Part shown: positions 8,779 to 16,745 of the stretch, in pieces
How the letters are laid out: each line of letters starts with the position of its first letter
Position numbering within the stretch: position 1 is the stretch's first letter
Source: Parageobacillus caldoxylosilyticus NBRC 107762
GTDB taxonomy: Bacteria > Bacillota > Bacilli > Bacillales > Anoxybacillaceae
Direction: 5' to 3'
Assembly: GCF_000632715.1 (NCBI RefSeq)
Contig: NZ_BAWO01000010.1
Span: 1-64,000 of the forward strand
Length of the DNA: 64,000 bases
Made by a program: the position numbers and the translations under genes
The notes under the pieces: model-generated
What the model was told of the DNA's origin: nothing
The model's database searches: none
Seen by the model: only the letters and a program-made list of their open reading frames with translations

Positions 8779-9438
8779 TTATTTTTTTGCTAATCCGTGC
8801 ATTAAACATTGAACCGTCCGCTCCATTTCCGCTTCATCATCCCATTCATAATCCGGCAGCACGATAAACCGTGCCACCAAAAATCCGGCAATCGCTATAA
8901 TCGTCATACGGATGACCGAATCAGCGGGAATCGCGGCAAGTTCCCCGTTTTTTTGAAAATACTCCACGATTTGCTTAAATTTTTGATATACGTGTGCTGT
9001 GAAAATGCGCTGAAGTTGCTCCTTAATTTCCACATGAAACGCGATCTCCTGCCAGAAAACGCGAATTGCCGGCAGGTATTTTTTCACAAATTCATAACGG
9101 TTTTTCAAAAGAGCGCGAATGAAATCTTCATAGCTTTCATATTGGCTTTCGAACACTTCTTTGACAAACTCTTTCGCTAAAAATGGGGCGACGGACTTCA
9201 ATAGCGTCGGAGTGACAATCGCTAGCAGCAAATCTTTTTTCGTTTTATAATGGCGGAAAATCGTCCCTTCGGCCACGCCAGCCTTCTTGGCGATTTCGCT
9301 TGTCGAAGTGGCGGCATATCCTTTTTCCGCAAACATTTCAATCGCCGCTTCTAAAATTTTGATTTGTTTTTCACTAAGCTTCACATCTTCCCCATTTAGT
9401 TGTAACAGTTCTTTCAGCCACTGTTCCTCATTCATCAT
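8779..9438 (-). CDS. TetR/AcrR-family repressor of the exporter operon
   Basis: A 219-residue regulator. The N-terminal TetR helix-turn-helix is clear (residues about 20-70: ILEAAIEMFAEKGYAATSTS, then GVAEGTIFRHYKTKKDLL), followed by an all-helical ligand domain. It is the last gene of an operon with an ABC-2 permease and ATPase, the common layout for a repressor of its own efflux pump. The two 14-bp palindromes flanking the promoter at 11677-11740 are the likely operators. It starts at the first of two adjacent Met codons (AGGAGT ribosome site). The inducer is unknown. Confidence 0.85.
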   Translation of the reverse strand: MMNEEQWLKELLQLNGEDVKLSEKQIKILEAAIEMFAEKGYAATSTSEIAKKAGVAEGTIFRHYKTKKDLLLAIVTPTLLKSVAPFLAKEFVKEVFESQYESYEDFIRALLKNRYEFVKKYLPAIRVFWQEIAFHVEIKEQLQRIFTAHVYQKFKQIVEYFQKNGELAAIPADSVIRMTIIAIAGFLVARFIVLPDYEWDDEAEMERTVQCLMHGLAKK

Positions 9439-9459
9439 GTGACAACTCCTTACTCACTG

Positions 9460-10569
9460 CTAAATTTTCCGGTATTTTTTCAAGGCAAACACGTTTAAGG
9501 TAATGAAAAGAAGGGCAAATCCGAACAAGACGAACAAATCCATGCGTATGTCGCCAAGCCCCACTCCTTTATACATTACGCTTTTAAGGGCATCTCCACC
9601 ATAATACATTGGCATCGCTTTGGCAATCATCTGCAGCCAATTGGCCATTCCTTCGACTGGAAGGATGCCTGCAAAAAACACTTGCGGGATGATGACAATC
9701 GGAATAAACTGCATCATTTGGAACTCTGAATTTGCAAATGCGGATAACAAAATTCCTAAAGATAACGCAACAAGCGCCAGCAGCAAATTAATGATAATCA
9801 CGTGCCATAAAGACCCTACCAGCATAATATCTAATACTTTCACGGCAAAAAAGACAACAATCACTGTTTGAATCACGGCAAACAATCCATACCCTAACAA
9901 ATATCCAAAAACAATGTCGCTTCGGCGTATAGGCGTTGCCATTAACCGTTCGAGCGTGCCTGTGGTGCGTTCGCGCAATAAAGCAATTCCAGAAATAAGA
10001 AAGACGAAGAAAAAGACAAAAAATCCGACTAACACAGGGCTCAATACATCAAAAAAGGAAGTGTCTTTATTACCGTATACATAAGCGATGTGCATTTTTG
10101 GTGATGATACTTGTTCCATTTTTATTTTCGGAGCATTCAACGTCTTTTGCAAATGTTGAATCCACTCTTTCATGATGGATGCTTGCTTTTTTGCTGATTG
10201 TGCTGCGATCACTTGCTGTATTTTAATTTGTAATGCTTTTGTTTTGGATGGATCCGAGTTTTCAAACGTTAATTGGATGCCTTCACCTTTGATTTGCATA
10301 AATCCATCCAGTTGATCATCCACAATCGTTTTTTTGGCATTTCCCACTCGTTCATATGTTATAACTGTAATATCTTTGTCTTTTAATTGCTTCACTAAGG
10401 CGTCGTCGGCATTGGCAACGCCTAGTTTCGGATTCTCGGCTGTGTTGCTAGTAAATAAAAAATGAAACAACGTTAAGATCAATAACGGAGCAACGAACAT
10501 CAATGCAAGTGTCCGCTTGTCGCGCAGCATTTGCTGAAAAATTCGTCTGACAACAGCGATCGTTCTCAT
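9460..10569 (-). CDS. ABC-2 type exporter permease
   Basis: A 369-residue membrane protein of the ABC-2/YhaP type: one N-terminal membrane segment (ALMFVAPLLILTLFHF), a large extracellular loop (about residues 40-170) and five or six C-terminal segments including the family signature ERTTGTLERLMATPIRRSD. It should form an efflux pump with the ATPase encoded next to it, which it overlaps by 4 bases (10566-10569). The substrate cannot be read from the sequence; drugs or lipids are usual for this class under TetR control. Confidence 0.85.
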   Translation of the reverse strand: MRTIAVVRRIFQQMLRDKRTLALMFVAPLLILTLFHFLFTSNTAENPKLGVANADDALVKQLKDKDITVITYERVGNAKKTIVDDQLDGFMQIKGEGIQLTFENSDPSKTKALQIKIQQVIAAQSAKKQASIMKEWIQHLQKTLNAPKIKMEQVSSPKMHIAYVYGNKDTSFFDVLSPVLVGFFVFFFVFLISGIALLRERTTGTLERLMATPIRRSDIVFGYLLGYGLFAVIQTVIVVFFAVKVLDIMLVGSLWHVIIINLLLALVALSLGILLSAFANSEFQMMQFIPIVIIPQVFFAGILPVEGMANWLQMIAKAMPMYYGGDALKSVMYKGVGLGDIRMDLFVLFGFALLFITLNVFALKKYRKI

Positions 10570-11288
10570 ATATTTTTCCCTCCCGCCTTGACAAATACTT
10601 CTTCTAAATGGTTAACAGCATATTGATTTTTCAGTTCAGATGGCGATCCGCCTGTAATTATTTTTCCATCCCTCACCATAGCCAGACGGTCGCATTTTTC
10701 CGCTTCATCCATCACATGGGTTGTTACGACAATCGTTTTTCCCTCGTTTTTTAATCGGGATAATTCGTGCCAAATCGATAATCGTAATTCTGGGTCGATC
10801 CCTACTGTCGGCTCGTCTAATACGAGTATTTGCGGATTGTGAATGAGAGCGATCGCAAGGGATAAACGGCGCTTCATTCCTCCTGAATAAGCCATCACTT
10901 TTTTCGAAAGATGAGGAGTAAGCTTCACTAAGTCTGCCGCATAAGCGATGCGCTGTTTCCGTTCTTCTTTTTTTAACTTATAGAGTGAGGCGAAAAATTG
11001 TAAATTTTCTTCTCCCGTTAATTCTGGATATAAAGCATCCGATTGTGCCATATATCCAATTTTTGACAAAACATTCATATTTGGCATCGCAGCGCCCAAC
11101 ACTTCCACTTCTCCTTGAAAATCGCTGTCCATTCCTACTAAGATTTTCACTAACGTTGTTTTTCCCGAACCAGAAGGACCTATTAAACCGTATATTTCTC
11201 CTTCCTTCACCGTTAGATTGATGTTGCTCAATACTTCTTTCTTCCCGAACGATTTACTTACTCGCTTAGCGACAATGATGGAACCCAT
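10566..11288 (-). CDS. ABC exporter ATP-binding protein
   Basis: A 240-residue ATPase with Walker A GPSGSGKTT, signature YSGGMKRRLSLA, Walker B LVLDEPTVGID and the switch histidine in VTTHVMDEAE. The degenerate signature with Met-Lys-Arg is typical of drug and polysaccharide exporters. It energises the permease whose gene follows with an ATGA overlap. The first ATG follows GGGGGG. A 390-base leader containing a gene relic separates it from its promoter. Confidence 0.9.
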   Translation of the reverse strand: MGSIIVAKRVSKSFGKKEVLSNINLTVKEGEIYGLIGPSGSGKTTLVKILVGMDSDFQGEVEVLGAAMPNMNVLSKIGYMAQSDALYPELTGEENLQFFASLYKLKKEERKQRIAYAADLVKLTPHLSKKVMAYSGGMKRRLSLAIALIHNPQILVLDEPTVGIDPELRLSIWHELSRLKNEGKTIVVTTHVMDEAEKCDRLAMVRDGKIITGGSPSELKNQYAVNHLEEVFVKAGGKNI

Positions 11289-11490
11289 GGGAACCCCCCT
11301 CTATCAATGTTGATTTTTATAAAAAATCTAACCCCCAAGGACTAAGTTGCATAAATTTCCCAGAGGGTGTTTCCATTAGCTTCCCTGAACCTTCTATTCT
11401 TGCAGGCTGCCTATTTCTTGTTTCGCATTGTTTTTAACACGGAAATCAATCATAGAACCATGAGACGGTTCATGTGGCGACAGGAGAATT
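11289..11490. other. Leader segment between the yhgE-like relic and the ABC ATPase gene
   Basis: About 200 bases with no supported gene. A short palindrome (GAACC / GGTTC around 11459-11472) and a weak A/T stem near 11312-11330 were seen. It is probably the remains of the 3' part of a deleted upstream gene. Confidence 0.3.
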
Positions 11491-11667
11491 TCAACTGATC
11501 CCTTTCCCTTTATCAAAATCAAAGAAAAAGAGTTCTCGAAGCCCAGCAACCATGAAACGCCGCGGCAGCCAAGAGTCAATTCAATCGCGGCAAAATGGCG
11601 GCATAAGCTCCGGCACCATTGTGAATAATGGTGCTCCAAAGAAAACGAGAAGAACAAAAATCGCCAT
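11491..11667 (-). pseudogene. C-terminal relic of a YhgE/Pip-type membrane protein
   Basis: Reading from ATG 11667, immediately after the promoter and operator, the frame gives a hydrophobic segment (FVLLVFFGAPLFTMVPELMP), a TGA at 11581-11583, then in the same frame WLPRRFMVAGLRELFFF and a second stop at 11491. This resembles the last membrane helix and exit of YhgE/Pip proteins, which often accompany TetR regulators and ABC-2 pumps. Most of the gene is gone and the rest is interrupted. A deletion seems to have joined the promoter to the 3' end. Family assignment is by eye. Confidence 0.4.
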
Positions 11668-11676
11668 CTATAAATA

Positions 11677-11740
11677 TGAGTGATTACTCACATCAATTAT
11701 ATATGGAAATAACCTTCCGTTTCAAGTGAGTAATCACTCA
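11677..11740 (-). promoter_or_regulatory. Promoter flanked by two TetR-type operators
   Basis: TTGAAA (11725-11720) and TATAAT (11701-11696) on the minus strand are 18 bases apart. The 14-bp near-palindrome TGAGTGATTACTCA (11677-11690) lies just downstream of the -10, and its exact reverse complement TGAGTAATCACTCA (11727-11740) lies just upstream of the -35. Two copies bracketing a promoter point to autorepression by the TetR protein encoded last in this operon. Confidence 0.75.
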
Positions 11741-11798
11741 TTTTACAATTTTTTTAGCCGTCCCCCTTTGCACTGCGGACAGCCGGAATTTCTTTTTC

Positions 11799-12317
11799 CT
11801 ATATTTCATCTATACATAGTTGAAAGCCATAGCACCATTCCGTCAGCTTTTTCCCGCCGATGTCAATGATCCCCTCGGCAATTTTCTCGCCCCCTAGCCG
11901 CTCGTAAAACAGGCGTGACGGATTATCGGCAAGCACCCAGACGACCATCGAACGAATTCCATCACGTTGAAAATCATCAACCAGCGCTTTGACGAGCTTT
12001 GTTCCGTATCCTTTTCCTTGTGCTTCTTTTAATAAATAGATGGCGTATATTTCCCCTTCATACTTCGCTTCTTTTCCATGTGTGGCGCGGTTTTTCCCCC
12101 CGGAAATAAACCCGCATACCTTTCCATCTTCTTCAACGACAAAAATCGAATGTTTTGGTTGATTTAATCCGCGTTGCCAGAGCTGTTCTTTTTCGCTTAC
12201 GCTTAATTGTGCCAAATACTCTGCAGGCACAATGCCTTGATACGTTGTCTTCCAGCTTTCCACATGAACGGTCGCAATGGCTTTTTCATCCTCCATCGTT
12301 GCTTTCCGAATATTCAT
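11799..12317 (-). CDS. GNAT-family N-acetyltransferase
   Basis: A 172-residue acyl-CoA-dependent acetyltransferase. It starts MNIRKATMEDEKAIATVHV, typical of GNAT proteins, and the acetyl-CoA loop is visible as AQGKGYGTKLV (motif A), followed by VLADNPSRLFYERLGG (motif B). The substrate is unknown. The start at 12317 was chosen because GAGGGGTG lies 7 bases upstream; 12320 is a close alternative. It sits 11 bases after the NUDIX gene and is probably co-transcribed with it. Confidence 0.8.
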   Translation of the reverse strand: MNIRKATMEDEKAIATVHVESWKTTYQGIVPAEYLAQLSVSEKEQLWQRGLNQPKHSIFVVEEDGKVCGFISGGKNRATHGKEAKYEGEIYAIYLLKEAQGKGYGTKLVKALVDDFQRDGIRSMVVWVLADNPSRLFYERLGGEKIAEGIIDIGGKKLTEWCYGFQLCIDEI

Positions 12318-12328
12318 CATTTCACCCC

Positions 12329-12799
12329 TCATTCGTACGATAATGTATGTTCCTCGATTAAGTTGAATGGGCGGCGATGGTTCGCGTACTCAATAATATG
12401 CTGGGTAATATTTGGATACAAAATAATCCGAGAGAGATGAGAAAAGGGAATCCATTTTACCCCTGTTTGATTTTCGTCCGCCGAAGTCGGACAAAGTTGG
12501 AAGGAATCGTTAATCCTTTTACATTCAAATATGATGCTTACTTGATGCGGCGATGTTAAAGAAATATTCTTTTGCAAGTGAGGAGCTATCTCGTGTACAA
12601 ATGCAATCGGACCGACCTCTACTTCTACGCCCGCCTCCTCTAATGCCTCCCGTTTTACCGCTTCAACCAATGACTCCCCTCGTTCTACGCCGCCTGCTGG
12701 AAGATTGTAATGCAGTCCATTTTCGTCTTGAAACTCAACAAGAAGCACAGCATCATTTTCAATAATTAAGGCACCAGCACGGACACGAATATGATACAT
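12329..12799 (-). CDS. NUDIX hydrolase
   Basis: A 156-residue NUDIX enzyme. The signature GX5EX7REUXEEXGU is complete (GGVERGESLVEAVKREALEE followed by AGVEV) and binds the Mg ions used to hydrolyse nucleoside diphosphates linked to another moiety. Substrate unknown; it resembles small Bacillus MutT-like house-cleaning enzymes. ATG 12799 follows AAGGGAGAACA; the longer frame to 12847 overlaps the upstream terminator and is rejected. Confidence 0.85.
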   Translation of the reverse strand: MYHIRVRAGALIIENDAVLLVEFQDENGLHYNLPAGGVERGESLVEAVKREALEEAGVEVEVGPIAFVHEIAPHLQKNISLTSPHQVSIIFECKRINDSFQLCPTSADENQTGVKWIPFSHLSRIILYPNITQHIIEYANHRRPFNLIEEHTLSYE

Positions 12800-12843
12800 A
12801 TCATTGTTCTCCCTTCTTTGAAAAACTAAAGCTATTGCATTCA

Positions 12844-12886
12844 ACAAAAAAGGAAGAAATCCTTCGTTGATTTCTTCCTTTTTTTG
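12844..12886 (-). terminator. Terminator after the oligoendopeptidase gene
   Basis: AAGGAAGAAAT and ATTTCTTCCTT form a stem around a CCTTCGTTG loop, with T-runs on both strands. It is just downstream of the M3 peptidase stop and could work in both directions. Confidence 0.8.
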
Positions 12887-12889
12887 TTG

Positions 12890-14584
12890 TTAAAGTTGTT
12901 TGTCATCGACGCTATTCAGCCACCGCTCAATCTCGCCGACTACCGATCGGACGCAGCCGTCTTCAAACGGCGAAATAAGGTTGGCGGCACGGACTAATTC
13001 GGTAAACGGCTTGCTTCCGCCTTGACGGCATAATGTCAAATAATCGTTCCACGCCTCTTCATAGTTTTCACGCGAACGTTTCCAAAATTGGAAGGCGCAA
13101 ATTTGTGCTAATGTGTAGTCAATATAATAAAACGCCGTCGTGTAAATATGGCTTTGCCGCTGCCAAAATCCGCCGCGTTCTAAATAAGCGTTGCCATCAT
13201 AGTCTCTTGTCGGCATATATTTCCGTTCGATTGACCGCCATGCTTGCTTCCGTTCCGCCGGCGTCGCGTTCGGATTTTCGTATACGAAGTGCTGAAATTC
13301 ATCCACTGCTACGCCATACGGCAAAAATAACAGTGCATCGCTTAAATGATAAAATTTATATTTTTCCGCATCTTCTTGGAAGAATAACTTCATCCACGGC
13401 CATGTGAAAAACTCCATGCTCATCGAATGAATTTCGCACGCCTCCAAGGTCGGCCAGTTATATTCCGGAATTTCGTAATGGCGGCTTTCGTAAACTTGAA
13501 ACGCGTGTCCCGCTTCATGGGTAAGCACATCGATGTCTCCGGATGTGCCGGTAAAGTTCGAGAAAATAAACGGCGCTTTATAATTTTCGATATATGTACA
13601 ATAGCCCCCGCTTGCTTTTCCTTTTTTCGCGATAAGGTCCATTAGTTCATGCTCGATCATATATCGGAAAAACTCGCCCGTTTCCGGCGACAGTTCTTCA
13701 TACATCTTTTTCCCGTTTTCAATAATCCAGCTTGCGTCCCCTTTTGGCGTTGGATTCCCTGTTGGAAAAACAAATGCTTCATCATAATATTTCAATTTCT
13801 CGACGCCAATGCGCTCCCGTTGCCGCTCGCGGAGCTTGACAGCAATCGGAACGATATGCTTTTCGACTTGCTTGCGGAATTTCGCAACCATCTCGGCGTT
13901 ATAATCCGTTCTACCTAAACGGGCATAGCCAAGTTCCACGAAGTTTCTAAATCCGAGCTTTTGCGCAATGGCGGTGCGCACTTTCACAAGCTGATCGTAA
14001 ATCTCGTCAAACTTTTCTTCATGCTCTTGGAAAAACGCAAAGCGCGCTTCGCTTGCCCGCTTGCGCATCTCGCGGTTCGGCGATTCGACAAACGGCTGCA
14101 GCTGCGCTAACGTCCGTTCTTCTCCTTCAAAGAAAATTTTCGCCGACGCGACCAATTTCGTATATTCGCTCGTCAGCTTATTTTCCAGCTGCAGATCTTC
14201 CACCACGTCCGGAGAATATGTTTTTAATTCCGTCTCGGCGAGCGCAAACAACTGTCTCCCCCATTTTTCCTCGAGCTGCGAGCGGAACGGAGACGAAACA
14301 AGCGCCCGGTAATAATCGTTCACAAGCCCTTTGACAATCGGCTCGACTTCATCGAAAAAGTCTTGTTCCTGTTTATAAAATTCATCGTTCGTATCAATCG
14401 TATGGCGGATATAACAAATGTTTGCCATCGTGCTGAAATGGTTGCGAAGCCGATTGATTTCCTGCATCGCCTCATTCTGTTCTTCCGCGCTGCTCGCCTT
14501 CTGAAACGATTGCAACGCTTGTTGAAACGATGCTTTTAACTTCTCCACATCTGGCCGTTCATAGCGAAACTCGGAAAATTTCAA
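12890..14584 (-). CDS. M3 family oligoendopeptidase
   Basis: A 564-residue zinc metallopeptidase of the M3B (oligoendopeptidase F-like) type. The zinc site HEAGHAFQ is present in an otherwise helical protein of family-typical length, with the third ligand expected in the downstream ACEIHSMSMEF helix. It cleaves short peptides in the cytoplasm for amino acid recycling. The start is a TTG at 14584, 5 bases after AAGGAAGGGA; the TTG at 14608 would bury this ribosome site. It is transcribed divergently from the lysine-riboswitch permease. Confidence 0.87.
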   Translation of the reverse strand: MKFSEFRYERPDVEKLKASFQQALQSFQKASSAEEQNEAMQEINRLRNHFSTMANICYIRHTIDTNDEFYKQEQDFFDEVEPIVKGLVNDYYRALVSSPFRSQLEEKWGRQLFALAETELKTYSPDVVEDLQLENKLTSEYTKLVASAKIFFEGEERTLAQLQPFVESPNREMRKRASEARFAFFQEHEEKFDEIYDQLVKVRTAIAQKLGFRNFVELGYARLGRTDYNAEMVAKFRKQVEKHIVPIAVKLRERQRERIGVEKLKYYDEAFVFPTGNPTPKGDASWIIENGKKMYEELSPETGEFFRYMIEHELMDLIAKKGKASGGYCTYIENYKAPFIFSNFTGTSGDIDVLTHEAGHAFQVYESRHYEIPEYNWPTLEACEIHSMSMEFFTWPWMKLFFQEDAEKYKFYHLSDALLFLPYGVAVDEFQHFVYENPNATPAERKQAWRSIERKYMPTRDYDGNAYLERGGFWQRQSHIYTTAFYYIDYTLAQICAFQFWKRSRENYEEAWNDYLTLCRQGGSKPFTELVRAANLISPFEDGCVRSVVGEIERWLNSVDDKQL

Positions 14585-14674
14585 TGAAATCCCTTCCTTT
14601 TCTTTCAATTTCCTTATCTTAGTTTGTATTCCATCTTAGCACGGAAAATCCTTTTTTTCTATCGAGAAAGGCTG

Positions 14675-14703
14675 TTGACGGTTTTTGTCGAAAAACGTAT
14701 AAT
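14675..14703 (+). promoter_or_regulatory. SigA promoter of the lysine-riboswitch permease gene
   Basis: TTGACG (14675-14680) and TATAAT (14698-14703), 17 bases apart, about 35 bases upstream of the riboswitch. Confidence 0.8.
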
Positions 14704-14737
14704 AATAACGTCAATTGAATATTTTTTCTTCTCATCT

Positions 14738-14963
14738 ACATCGATGAGATAGAGGTTGCAATGAACAAGAGTAGTAGAAACGAGACACATAGAATCGACG
14801 AGTTTCCACGTCAGGGCTCATGGCCAAAGTTTGCGGCGAACTCTGACGCCATAAACCGGGCCTGTATCCGAACAAGGACAGGACTGTCATCGTTGTAACA
14901 AACGATGAGAAGTTGGATACGATGTCTCATGCACCCGTTAAAACTTTTGGGTGTATTTTTTTT
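14738..14963 (+). promoter_or_regulatory. Lysine riboswitch (L box) with terminator
   Basis: The leader shows L-box landmarks in order: a P1 arm (ATGAGAT) closing with GTCTCAT near 14930, AGAGGTTGC with AAGAGTAGTAG, TTTGCGGCGAAC, and long paired arms. It ends in a terminator hairpin (GCACCC / GGGTGT, 14931-14954) with eight T. High lysine should cause termination before the permease gene, which starts 50 bases downstream. The class is known in Bacillus upstream of lysC and yvsH. Confidence 0.85.
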
Positions 14964-15012
14964 GAGGAAAAACAAACTAAAGCAAATCAGCATCAGGAAG
15001 GAGCTATCAACT

Positions 15013-16437
15013 GTGCAACAGCAAAAACTCGGACTATGGTTATTAACGGCGCTTGTCGTTGGCAATATGGTTGGTTCAGGCATTTTCATGCTGCCGCGCT
15101 CGCTTGCGGAAGCGGCAAGCCCGCTTGGCGTTATTTTCGCATGGCTGTTAACGGGCGCAGGCGTCTTAATGACGGCGCTTGTCTTTGGCAACTTAGCGAT
15201 CCGCAAGCCGGAATTAAACGGCGGGCCGCAAATTTATGCAAAAGAATTGTTTCCAAAAGGATCGAACATCTCGATTCTATCTGGCTTTATGTCCTCATGG
15301 GGATATTGGATCGGCAACTTCGCCGGCAACGTGGCGATTATTACGACATTCGCCAGCTATTTATCGACGTTTTTCCCCATTTTAACAAGCAAACAAACGC
15401 TATTTGCCATCGGTTCGCTTGACGTAAAACTAGGAAACTTGCTCACCTTTGCCGTTTGCACGGCGCTGCTTTGGGGCATGCATTTCATCATTTTGCGCGG
15501 CATTGAAGATGCAGGAAAACTGAACTTTCTTGCTACGGCGGCAAAAGTGCTTGGATTTTTCCTATTTATCGTCATTGCTTTATTTGCGTTTGAAAAAAGC
15601 AACATCGGCTCGCTTGTTGCTCCGCGTTATGATGAAGCTGGCCATTCCATTGGTTTGTTAGGGCAAATTAATAATGCGGCGGTATCGACATTATGGGCGT
15701 TTATCGGCGTCGAATCGGCGATTGTTTTTGCATCGCGTGCGCGCAAACAAGCCGATGTCAAACGTGCGACAATCCTTGGCTTGTTGATTGCCCTTGCGAT
15801 TTATATCGGCATTAGTGTGCTTGTCATGGGAGTATTGCCGCAAAAAGAACTCATTCAGTCGGAAAAACCGCTTGTTGACGCGATTGTTGCGATTTTAGGC
15901 CCAAGCGGCGGCTACATTCTTGCGGGGCTCGGTTTAATCAGCTTGCTCGGCTCCACGCTTGGCTGGGTGCTGCTAAGCGCCGAAGTGCCATACCAGGCGG
16001 CAAAGCAGGGTTTGTTTATTCCAGCGTTTTTAAAGGAAAATAAAAAGAGAGTGCCAAGCTTTTCTTTAGTTCTTTCGAATGGATTGGCGCAAATCTTTAT
16101 TTTTTCAACAGTTTCCAACTCGATGTCAGCGGCGTTTGATTTTGTCATTTACATCGCGACATTAGCGTATCTCGTCCCGTATTTTATCGCCTCTGTCTTC
16201 CAATTAAAGCTGACGCTGACCGGCGAAACGTACAAGGGTGCGGCACGGGGCCGCATGATCGATGGGATCGTTGCCGTTCTGGCAACCATTTATTCCATCT
16301 GGGTCATCATCGCCGGCACCGCCGATATCAAAACGTTTATGCTTGGAGTTGTCCTGCTTTTAAGCGGCATCTTCTTCTACCCGCAAGTGAAAAAAGCGGC
16401 GCAGCAAACAGAAGAAAAACAAAAAATGTCGGCATAA
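15013..16437 (+). CDS. Lysine-regulated basic amino acid permease (YvsH-like)
   Basis: A 474-residue APC-superfamily transporter with about 12 membrane helices and the opening motif VVGNMVGSGIFMLPRSLAEA typical of the ArcD/basic amino acid antiporter group. The lysine riboswitch upstream implies that lysine is the substrate, as proposed for B. subtilis YvsH. The start is GTG 15013, 8 bases after AAGGAG; longer frames back to 14905 run through the riboswitch terminator and are rejected. Monocistronic with its own terminator. Whether it is an importer or an exchanger is not visible. Confidence 0.85.
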   Translation: MQQQKLGLWLLTALVVGNMVGSGIFMLPRSLAEAASPLGVIFAWLLTGAGVLMTALVFGNLAIRKPELNGGPQIYAKELFPKGSNISILSGFMSSWGYWIGNFAGNVAIITTFASYLSTFFPILTSKQTLFAIGSLDVKLGNLLTFAVCTALLWGMHFIILRGIEDAGKLNFLATAAKVLGFFLFIVIALFAFEKSNIGSLVAPRYDEAGHSIGLLGQINNAAVSTLWAFIGVESAIVFASRARKQADVKRATILGLLIALAIYIGISVLVMGVLPQKELIQSEKPLVDAIVAILGPSGGYILAGLGLISLLGSTLGWVLLSAEVPYQAAKQGLFIPAFLKENKKRVPSFSLVLSNGLAQIFIFSTVSNSMSAAFDFVIYIATLAYLVPYFIASVFQLKLTLTGETYKGAARGRMIDGIVAVLATIYSIWVIIAGTADIKTFMLGVVLLLSGIFFYPQVKKAAQQTEEKQKMSA

Positions 16438-16438
16438 C

Positions 16439-16478
16439 AAAAGCGAACGTCCGAAAGCCGCGGGCGTTCGCTTTTATA
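16439..16478 (+). terminator. Terminator of the lysine permease gene
   Basis: AAAAGCGAACGTCCG pairs with CGGGCGTTCGCTTTT (one G-U), followed by TATATTTTT. Confidence 0.85.
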
Positions 16479-16638
16479 TTTTTCTCTTTTCTTCTCCATC
16501 AATCACTATTGCCTCCGAATCTATCAGCCTTGTCACGCGGCATGAAATTTGTGCTTCAAACGTTTGCAGCCGCTCTTCTATGGAGCAATCGCCCAGAAAC
16601 ACATCCTCCCGGCCTAATGCGGAAAGATTATTCGTCCG
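16474..16638 (-). pseudogene. Unrecognised coding-like relic
   Basis: A 54-codon minus-strand frame without a start reads like soluble protein (EDVFLGDCSIEERLQTFEAQ, then VTRLIDSEAIVIDGEEK). A GGGAGG at its 5' end is too close to the only GTG to serve as a start. It is bounded upstream by a stop and downstream ends in the permease terminator. It may be the end of a deleted gene. No family recognised. Confidence 0.25.
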
Positions 16639-16745
16639 TTAGGTGGTTACCTTATCATACCGTTATTTTACCATGTTTTAGAAGGAAAAGTAATTCGTTT
16701 ATCGAAATACTATAGAGAAAATTTTTAAAAAAGGAAGTGTCTTCG

